A stretch of 14,202 nt of DNA, from NCBI GenBank assembly GCA_027596945.1, contig JADGJH010000813.1:1-14202 (forward strand). The letters run 5' to 3'. The translations under genes were made by a program, and so were the position numbers. Shown here piece by piece: positions 9,501 through 14,202 of the stretch (position 1 is the stretch's first letter; the number at the start of each line of letters is the position of its first letter). Below the pieces are notes generated by a model. That model saw only the letters and a list, made by a program, of their open reading frames with translations. It did not search any database and had not been told where the DNA came from. This DNA comes from Physocladia obscura. Its lineage: Eukaryota > Chytridiomycota > Chytridiomycetes > Chytridiales > Chytriomycetaceae.

Positions 9501-10951
9501 CAAAGGCTGTCTGATATTTTGTTGTATTTTTTGTTTTTATATTGTTTTATAATGGAGGTGGGAAAAATACCTCATCTGATTAAACCAAGAGAGTGAACTG
9601 AAAATCGCTGATGGGTCCAATGGATGAATTGATCCGTAAATTATAAAAGTAATGCAAGAGCAAAGTACTGGTAATGCGAATCCCTGTGTCATCACGTAAA
9701 CCATCAATTTGCTTCGTCTGAGAACAAGAATGACTTCCGATTCTCTGATACTCGCTACTTTGTCGACAAAAGCGTTTTCCCAAGCGAAAAATTTGATCAC
9801 ACGCACACCTGTTACATTGTTTTCAGTTATTTTTTTCAAAAAAATTTAGCTCCATACCAGAAAGAACTTCAGTCGTGAGGTCGACGCGCTTTCCCGTGAT
9901 TGGTGCTACCATACCACGAATTTTCGATACAAGAGTAAATAAATATGCTTGGAGTGGTACAGAAGCAACAAGAATAGCAATACCACAAATTGCAGGCCAG
10001 CCCAAAGCAATAACCTGAAATTTCAATAAAAAATATTACCAGGGATAGTTTCGTTCGCGAGAATATAACTCAAAACGAACCAAAAAAGCAATGTTAATCG
10101 CCAGTGCGACAGGAACAGTCCAACAATAGTTCGCTTCATTTATGAAAAGTTCAATGCGGTTTGTATCTGTAGAAATTAGATTGACGATATTTCCAGATGT
10201 ATACTCCTGTCGGGCAGAAGATGAGAGTTTCAGCGATTTTCTATAAATAACTGCCGTCATCATTGTTCTCAAAGAAACTGCAGAAACCGAGGACTCTTGG
10301 ATAAACTGGTTTGAAAGGAACGTGCCAACAACTTGGAGGATGAAAAGTCCAAATGCAAGGCCAATTCCATGCGAAAGCGGTTCTGCTATGCCTGAGCCAC
10401 TAACACTGACAGCTTGCCGAGATATTGCAAAATTAAGAATCCATTGCCTGTTCAAGTATTGTATATCACCATCGATTTTTCTGAAACTGAAAAAATAAAA
10501 ATACTCACACGAAGTATGGAGCAAACAAGTTGGATAAATTTGACAGAAGGTTCATGATTCCAAGAGACAGAATCTGTTTGCCAGCCAGTTTCCAAACGAC
10601 ATTTCGCAGCAATTTTCCATCCGGATTTGGACGTTTTCCATCCGGATGTTTTTCCAAATAATGGTTTAGTTGATTATTCCATTCTGCAAAAAACGAATTG
10701 GCCAATGTCTCCGTATGGAGGCGTTTTGGTATTTGGTAGAGGTCTTCGAAAACTAGTGGCTGTTTGTAGCCCTTTTTGAATAATCTAATAAATTGATTGA
10801 TTTTAAGTCTCTTTTTTTTTTGTCGTTTCAATTCAGACCTGTCAAGCCATGAAAAAGTCAACCGATTAATGAAATTCACTTGATACAGTGGAAGTGGTGT
10901 TAGGTGTGATGCTGTCGAAGATTCATCTTGGTCTACGGCCCCTTTGGACAT
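6530..10951 (-). CDS. ABCC/MRP-type ABC transporter, short form without TMD0, eight exons
   Basis: Exons (minus): 10951-10839, 10784-10509, 10486-10081, 10014-9858, 9808-9571, 9510-8090, 8039-6840, 6765-6530, giving 1348 aa. This is a full TMD1-NBD1-TMD2-NBD2 exporter of the MRP4-like class, expected in the plasma or vacuolar membrane pumping organic anions or conjugates. It starts with the family's FSWLDR-LFKKGYKQPLVFEDLY motif and has no extra TMD0. NBD1: Walker A GAVGSGKSS (~523-531), LSGGQKQR (~613), IVLIDDP (~633), H-loop His ~670; as in most ABCC proteins the catalytic Glu is Asp. NBD2 looks competent: GRTGSGKSS (~1133-1141), LSVGERQ (~1236), ILIMDEATA with Glu (~1261), TIAHRLNT. A Ser/Asp-rich linker (SHTDSDTDSDDG) follows NBD1 and could be phosphorylated. 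Each splice junction restores a recognisable motif, such as FNQMR|QPLF, FYD|TTPLGRI and YETD|AMIQ. The gene appears intact. Confidence 0.93.
6766..6839 (-). other. ABCC intron 7 containing an ATT microsatellite
   Basis: A 74-nt intron, GTGAAT ... TTCCCTCAG, at phase 1. Removal gives YETDAMIQKALRE, the conserved sequence after Walker B of NBD2. About 30 of its bases are an (AAT)10 repeat (plus-strand 6794-6823). Confidence 0.85.
6794..6823 (+). repeat. (AAT)10 microsatellite
   Basis: Ten uninterrupted AAT units, read as ATT on the coding strand. They lie inside the last ABCC intron between donor and acceptor, so copy number changes would alter intron length without touching coding sequence. 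Confidence 0.97.
8040..8089 (-). other. ABCC intron 6
   Basis: A 50-nt GT-AG intron (GTAGGA ... AATATTAG), phase 1. Splicing to the second available AG gives VYFYD-TTPLGRIINRFSRD, the conserved TMD2 loop. The earlier AG would create an immediate TGA. Confidence 0.88.
9511..9570 (-). other. ABCC intron 5
   Basis: A 60-nt intron (GTATTT ... AATATCAG), phase 2, restoring FNQMRQPLFVVPT in TMD1. Confidence 0.9.
9809..9857 (-). other. ABCC intron 4
   Basis: A 49-nt intron (GTATGG ... TGTAACAG), phase 1, restoring EVLSGVRVIKFFAWE, the best conserved TMD1 motif of the family. Confidence 0.92.
10015..10080 (-). other. ABCC intron 3
   Basis: A 66-nt intron (GTTCGT ... AATTTCAG), phase 0. Splicing gives INIAFLVIALGWPAICG, which aligns without gaps to the usual TMD1 sequence between the W-x-x-P motif and LGW. 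Confidence 0.85.
10487..10508 (-). other. ABCC intron 2, ultra-short (22 nt, or 28 nt)
   Basis: GTGAGT, a T-rich stretch, then CAG: 22 nt at phase 2. The unspliced frame ends at TGA right after APYFV, so removal is required. A second AG six bases downstream (TTTCAG) gives a 28-nt intron and is also in frame, dropping two residues (FR) from the protein. Confidence 0.8.
10785..10838 (-). other. ABCC intron 1, stop-free 54-nt intron
   Basis: GTCTGA ... TTTATTAG, 54 nt, phase 2, with no in-frame stop. Translated, it would insert 18 mostly basic residues between SWLDR and LFKKGYKQPL. Family members have these two parts adjacent (FSWLxxLxKxGYKxPL), which argues strongly that it is an intron. Confidence 0.75.
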
Positions 10952-11510
10952 ATTTGATTTTTTCTTTCTTCTGTTTTAATTTTTTATCCACACTTTTGTA
11001 AAACAGATTTTTTCAGAGTTCGAATCAAGTTTATCTTTCGAAATTCCCTATCAAGACATTTAAATTCAGAACAAGAAGAAAGAAAAAAAGGTACATTGGT
11101 GATTATTAATGGCGGATGCTTGATGAATTTGGCCAAAGCTGGCACAATTCAAATTTTCCTTTGTGGCGATCCTTGAAAATTTATCAAAAATTTTATGGCT
11201 TTGGAGGTTCAGTTTTTTGGTTTGCTGGCATTCATTTTATGTTTCATACTTCACAAAATTTACATCAAAATTTAATAAAATTGAACAAATTTCGCTCATA
11301 ATGTCAAGGAAATCAAATTAGATTGAGAATATTGAATTGTATCTTCCATTTGTCATCATTTTCTTGTTACATTCATTATTAATAATTAAGCTTTGATTTG
11401 TGAATAATAACCTGCTGGCACATTACAACCATTATGTAATGGATAATACATGGGAAAATAGCCTTTTTTTTTTTTTGAATATGCCCACAATGGAGGTTGT
11501 CAGATATAAA
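10952..11510. other. ABCC 5' flank and AT-rich intergenic stretch
   Basis: This probably contains the ABCC promoter and 5' UTR. A 61-codon plus-strand frame from the ATG at 11116 to the TAA at 11299-11301 is aromatic-rich and unrecognised. A shorter ATG at 11109 opens a four-codon frame just before it. A divergent small gene is possible but I cannot support one. Confidence 0.35.
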
Positions 11511-12630
11511 TTAAGACCTTGATATTTGAGATACTGGCAAAGGTAGAGAAGGAACTGCTGAAGGACTTAAAACTAATGTTATTTGTGGCAGTGTTGTGAA
11601 AATATGTTGTACAAGTGTAATAAATTGAGAAACATCAAGCTGTGTGACAGGCAAAATTGTTGAACTCAAAGCTTGGGAGGAAATTACATCATTTAACTGA
11701 GGAAACACAGGAGCAACCTTGTCTGCAGGTACAGTGATACTCAAAAATGATTCTGAAGTCTCCACTAGATTTCTCAGCTGTTGGCAGAATACCACGGATT
11801 CTTACACATACTGTTGTATTGTTACAAATGTTGCAGAGAATTTTTTACACTCTTAAAAATACTGCTGTAAAATCTTGGCCATTTTCTGATCTATTTCTTT
11901 TGCAATTTCTAGATTTGATAATTTATTATGGGCCACAAATGAGCCACTGCACTAAAAGTTTCATCTAATGTTGCGCCATTAATGTGCAATATAGTAAGAA
12001 TATTTGGCTTGAAATTTTTGTATTTCAGCATCAGTTTTTATAAGTGTAACCATTGTAGCAAAACAGTTTAGTTCAGCATACCAGGATTTGTTTTAGAAAA
12101 GTCTTCAAATATTTGCATTTTTTGAAATATTCTGAAGAGAAAGTGAATTCATACTAAGTTGTAAAAGTAGCTGGTTGTTCTCCGTGTTACCTTTTGATAA
12201 AGGTTATGCTTGATTTAATATTCATTTCCAGAATTCCATGTGTACAAGAATTGCCTTGTAAAACATAGTACATGTTCTCCAAAATATCAAGATTACAAGA
12301 ATTGACTACTTAAATCTGTCCTTTACAAGTAAACTCAAACATTGGGAAAGGTTCGATGGTATTTGAAGAGTCATCATCTATATGAGCTGTAAATCTATCA
12401 TCTTTGGCAAGTCATACAAGACCAGCAAATCTTTAATAATATCTTCATCAATGCAACAGTTGTCAGTGAAAATGATAATTGATAATTTAAATTTTTGAAC
12501 ATTTAAATAAATGTTTTAACGCCGGCTTTAATTCCCCGTGTGAATTTGAAAGACGCAATTACATAAAAAGTAACAAAACCTGATGATACTCATCAGCATT
12601 CAATTCAAAGAAATTTTAAAAAAAATTTAT
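11511..12630 (-). pseudogene. Decayed protein-coding gene (unrecognised)
   Basis: A succession of protein-like segments on the minus strand, broken by frame changes and stops. In order: FFELNADEYHQVLLL (~12615), VIASFKFTRGIKAGVKTF (~12560), LSIIIFTDNCCIDEDIIKDL (~12485-12425), DDRFTAHIDDDSSNTIEPFP (~12405-12345), an in-frame TAA at 12312-12310, then DILENMYYVLQG, KTDAEIQKFQAKYSYY, INGATLDETFSAVAH and LEIAKEIDQKMAKILQQ. After in-frame TAAs at 11855-11853 and 11804-11802, a 94-codon frame rich in S/T/P/V/L runs to the TAA at 11511-11513. The acidic, well-mixed composition is unlike chance frames in AT-rich DNA, and all segments share one strand and order. TRGIKAGVKTF followed by the beta-strand-like IIIFTDNC recalls L7Ae/eS12-like or vWA folds only loosely, so I assign no function. 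Confidence 0.4.
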
Positions 12631-12631
12631 T
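12626..12631 (-). terminator. Candidate polyadenylation signal for cytochrome c1
   Basis: Minus-strand AATAAA (TTTATT on plus) about 90 nt downstream of the cytochrome c1 TAA, followed by T/A-rich sequence. Confidence 0.4.
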
Positions 12632-12719
12632 GGTTTTATACGGAAGGAAACAAAAAAAAAAATTTTTAAACCTCGCGGGCCTAAAAAAATAAAATTAACC
12701 CTCATTGTCTGTTTTTAGA

Positions 12720-13900
12720 TTATTTTACTGTCTCAAATACCTTTGGCAGCTTAAACACAATTTGTCTAGTCTTGATGGGAGCCCACTTGAATCTCTTGTA
12801 CCAGACGGACAGAACCGTCAAAATAACAGAGAGGGTAATTGCACGCATTCCGGTTAGTTTTCTGTCGTCGTGTTCAGGGTAAGAAGCCCAAGAGAGGAAA
12901 GTCGTCACGTCCTTCGCGAGTTGTGATGCGTTGTTAGGGGTACCATCTTCGTAGTCGACGACCTCGTCATACAAGGCACGAGCCATGGAGATGGCACCAC
13001 CCGGGAAGTATCTATTTAAGAGGAGTTGTTTTTATTCTTTATTTTCTCTGCACTCGTTTCTTTTCTTCACTGTTTTCGCGTGTTCACACGTTTCATTGCT
13101 CACTCATTCTCTTTTATTACCTATTAAAGTGTAGACCATCTCTTAGGGAGATACCAGGGGGCGGATCCGAGTATCCAAGGAGCAGGGAAAATATGTAGTC
13201 CTCCTCGCCATGCCTGGCCTTGACAATACATGAGAGGTCAGGTGGGTACGCACCACCGTTAGCCGCGCGTGCAGCTTCCTCGTTGGGGTAGGCGGGCGGG
13301 AGACGATCGCTGAGTTTTCCAGGGCGCTGAAAATATTCGCCCTGGTCGTTGGGGCCGTCCTGGTATTCGTACTCGGCCGCCATCGCCTTGACTTCATCCT
13401 CAGAGTGGCTCACTCCCACGAGGTTGCGCCACGACAGGAGCGACATTGAGTGACACGCTGCGCAGATTTCTCGGTATACCTGGTAGCCGCGACGAATGCT
13501 ATATTCCGAGTAGTCAGCGTAGGTCACACATCCCAACCAAACAAACACAGTTACCTCTCGTGGTCAAAAGTTTTATTCCACGCGCGGTGCTCCCAGCCCA
13601 AGTGGGGCGGGTGCATCCCATTCTCGATCAGGTTGAAGGCATCCGCGCCGCTGTCGAAAAGTCAGTTAGCCGCAAGACAAGAACAACAAAGAACCTTGGT
13701 GCCAGGCCCAGACTCGGATCATCGAGAAGCGCGGCGCTGATTCCGACAGCCACAACGCTGCACACGGCGAACGTCTTTGCCACAAAACCCGCAGTGATCC
13801 GGTTGTGTTCGGGAACGACTGGCCGCGCCGACGACGTGGCGAGCCCGCGACGCACGGCCGAGTACGAAAGACGGCTGATCCGCGAAAAAGCGCCAGTCAT
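12720..13900 (-). CDS. CYT1: Mitochondrial cytochrome c1 (complex III haem subunit), four exons
   Basis: Exons (minus): 13900-13695, 13650-13555, 13498-13121, 13011-12720, giving 323 aa, the usual precursor length. Cytochrome c1 is the c-type haem subunit of the bc1 complex and passes electrons from the Rieske protein to cytochrome c. The N-terminus is a basic presequence ([20 protein letters not shown]) followed by a hydrophobic sorting stretch, the bipartite signal of this protein. After splicing come [34 protein letters not shown] with the haem motif CAACH (113-117), [27 protein letters not shown], and PGGAISM with the axial Met236. The C-terminal anchor (~283-298) is followed by [13 protein letters not shown]. 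Introns are 44 nt (GTTCTT...GACAG), 56 nt (GTAACT...ATAG) and 109 nt (GTAATA...ATAG), all phase 2. The start is the first ATG; the frame upstream is open but has no ATG. Codon use is GC-rich. Confidence 0.95.
13012..13120 (-). other. Cytochrome c1 intron 3
   Basis: A 109-nt intron, the longest in the window (GTAATA ... TTAAATAG). Splicing gives [15 protein letters not shown], matching the family's YFPGxAIxM axial-ligand region. Confidence 0.92.
13499..13554 (-). other. Cytochrome c1 intron 2
   Basis: A 56-nt intron (GTAACT ... GGAATATAG). Splicing gives [15 protein letters not shown], invariant in the family. Confidence 0.92.
13651..13694 (-). other. Cytochrome c1 intron 1
   Basis: A 44-nt intron (GTTCTT ... 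TCGACAG) with a CTAAC branch-like site. Splicing joins the presequence exon to the segment leading into HPPHLGWEH. Confidence 0.9.
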
Positions 13901-14152
13901 CTGTTTCTGCTTCGTGTTGCGCGTTTCGTGTTTCGTCGGAATGAGTGTTGTCACCAGTCGCGTCTATAAAGTCTCTAACTCACCTTTTGTGGAGATGTCG
14001 ATAAAAAACGAAAATCAGAATCTCCATTATTCGCTAAATACCAATTCATATCACAGTATTGGTTAGCACTTCGGCATATACCCTCAAAATTAGTCAGTTT
14101 CTAATAAACCGGTGAATACAGTACAATTTTTTGATTGATTTGAAGTTTGAAA

Positions 14153-14202
14153 ATGGCAGAAATTCAAAATTATGAAAACTTGAATATACATTTGCTTTGT
14201 TT
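14153..14202 (+). CDS. Possible 5' end of a divergent gene (partial)
   Basis: An ATG in a strong AAAATGG context at 14153-14155 opens a frame (MAEIQNYENLN...) that remains open to the window end. It lies about 250 nt upstream of, and divergent from, cytochrome c1, so the interval would be a shared promoter region. Only 16 codons are visible, too few to identify. Confidence 0.3.
   Translation, partial: MAEIQNYENLNIHLLC

Noticed and set aside
11511..12630. Stop-codon reassignment (TAA as sense) or programmed frameshifting
   Set aside because: TAA terminates the S41, COA6 and cytochrome c1 genes at the correct family lengths. The frame changes have no common slippery sequence.
13446..14066. 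206-codon plus-strand open frame
   Set aside because: It is antisense to cytochrome c1 exons 1-2 and arises from their GC-rich codons. It crosses their introns, and its Arg/Thr/Ser composition has no motif.
1..14202. tRNA, rRNA, CRISPR arrays, transposon terminal repeats
   Set aside because: I read both strands and found no cloverleaf with A/B boxes, no direct-repeat array and no convincing inverted termini with a transposase. A TTCGAATC near 11023 lacks the rest of a tRNA.

Overview
This is a nuclear eukaryotic window. Every confidently identified gene is split by very short GT-AG introns (22 to 109 nt). None has a bacterial ribosome-binding context, and two products are nuclear-encoded mitochondrial proteins. 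The intergenic DNA is AT-rich with homopolymer T/A runs. The C-terminus of cytochrome c1 (a membrane anchor, then a K/R-W-K/R-tail) reads more like the fungal form than the nematode or plant form. My best guess is a fungus-like or other opisthokont lineage with compact introns, but the sequence does not settle the taxon.

Layout, left to right. Positions 1-1119 hold no firm gene, only a possible terminal exon at the extreme left edge. Positions 1120-2368 (+) encode a cytosolic S41/IRBP-like peptidase-family protein in two exons. Positions 2369-3839 are AT-rich, with a possible decayed coding tract on the minus strand. Positions 3840-4320 (-) encode a COA6-like cytochrome c oxidase assembly factor. 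Positions about 4563-5004 (-) carry a truncated, internally deleted fragment of an MFS transporter resembling MFSD10. Positions 5185-5964 (+) appear to hold an unrecognised three-exon gene. Positions 6530-10951 (-) encode a complete short-type ABCC/MRP transporter (about 1348 aa, eight exons). Positions about 11511-12630 (-) look like a decayed gene with several stops and frame changes. Positions 12720-13900 (-) encode mitochondrial cytochrome c1 in four exons. A possible divergent gene begins at 14153 and leaves the window.

Functionally, two genes serve the respiratory chain: cytochrome c1 of complex III, and COA6, which supports copper-site assembly of complex IV. Their exons are strikingly GC-rich at third positions, unlike the ABCC and S41 genes. 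The ABCC transporter is an ATP-driven plasma- or vacuolar-membrane exporter. Nothing suggests an operon or gene cluster. The unusual content is the intron biology (a 22-nt intron, a stop-free 54-nt intron, a microsatellite inside an intron) and the amount of apparently decaying coding sequence between live genes.
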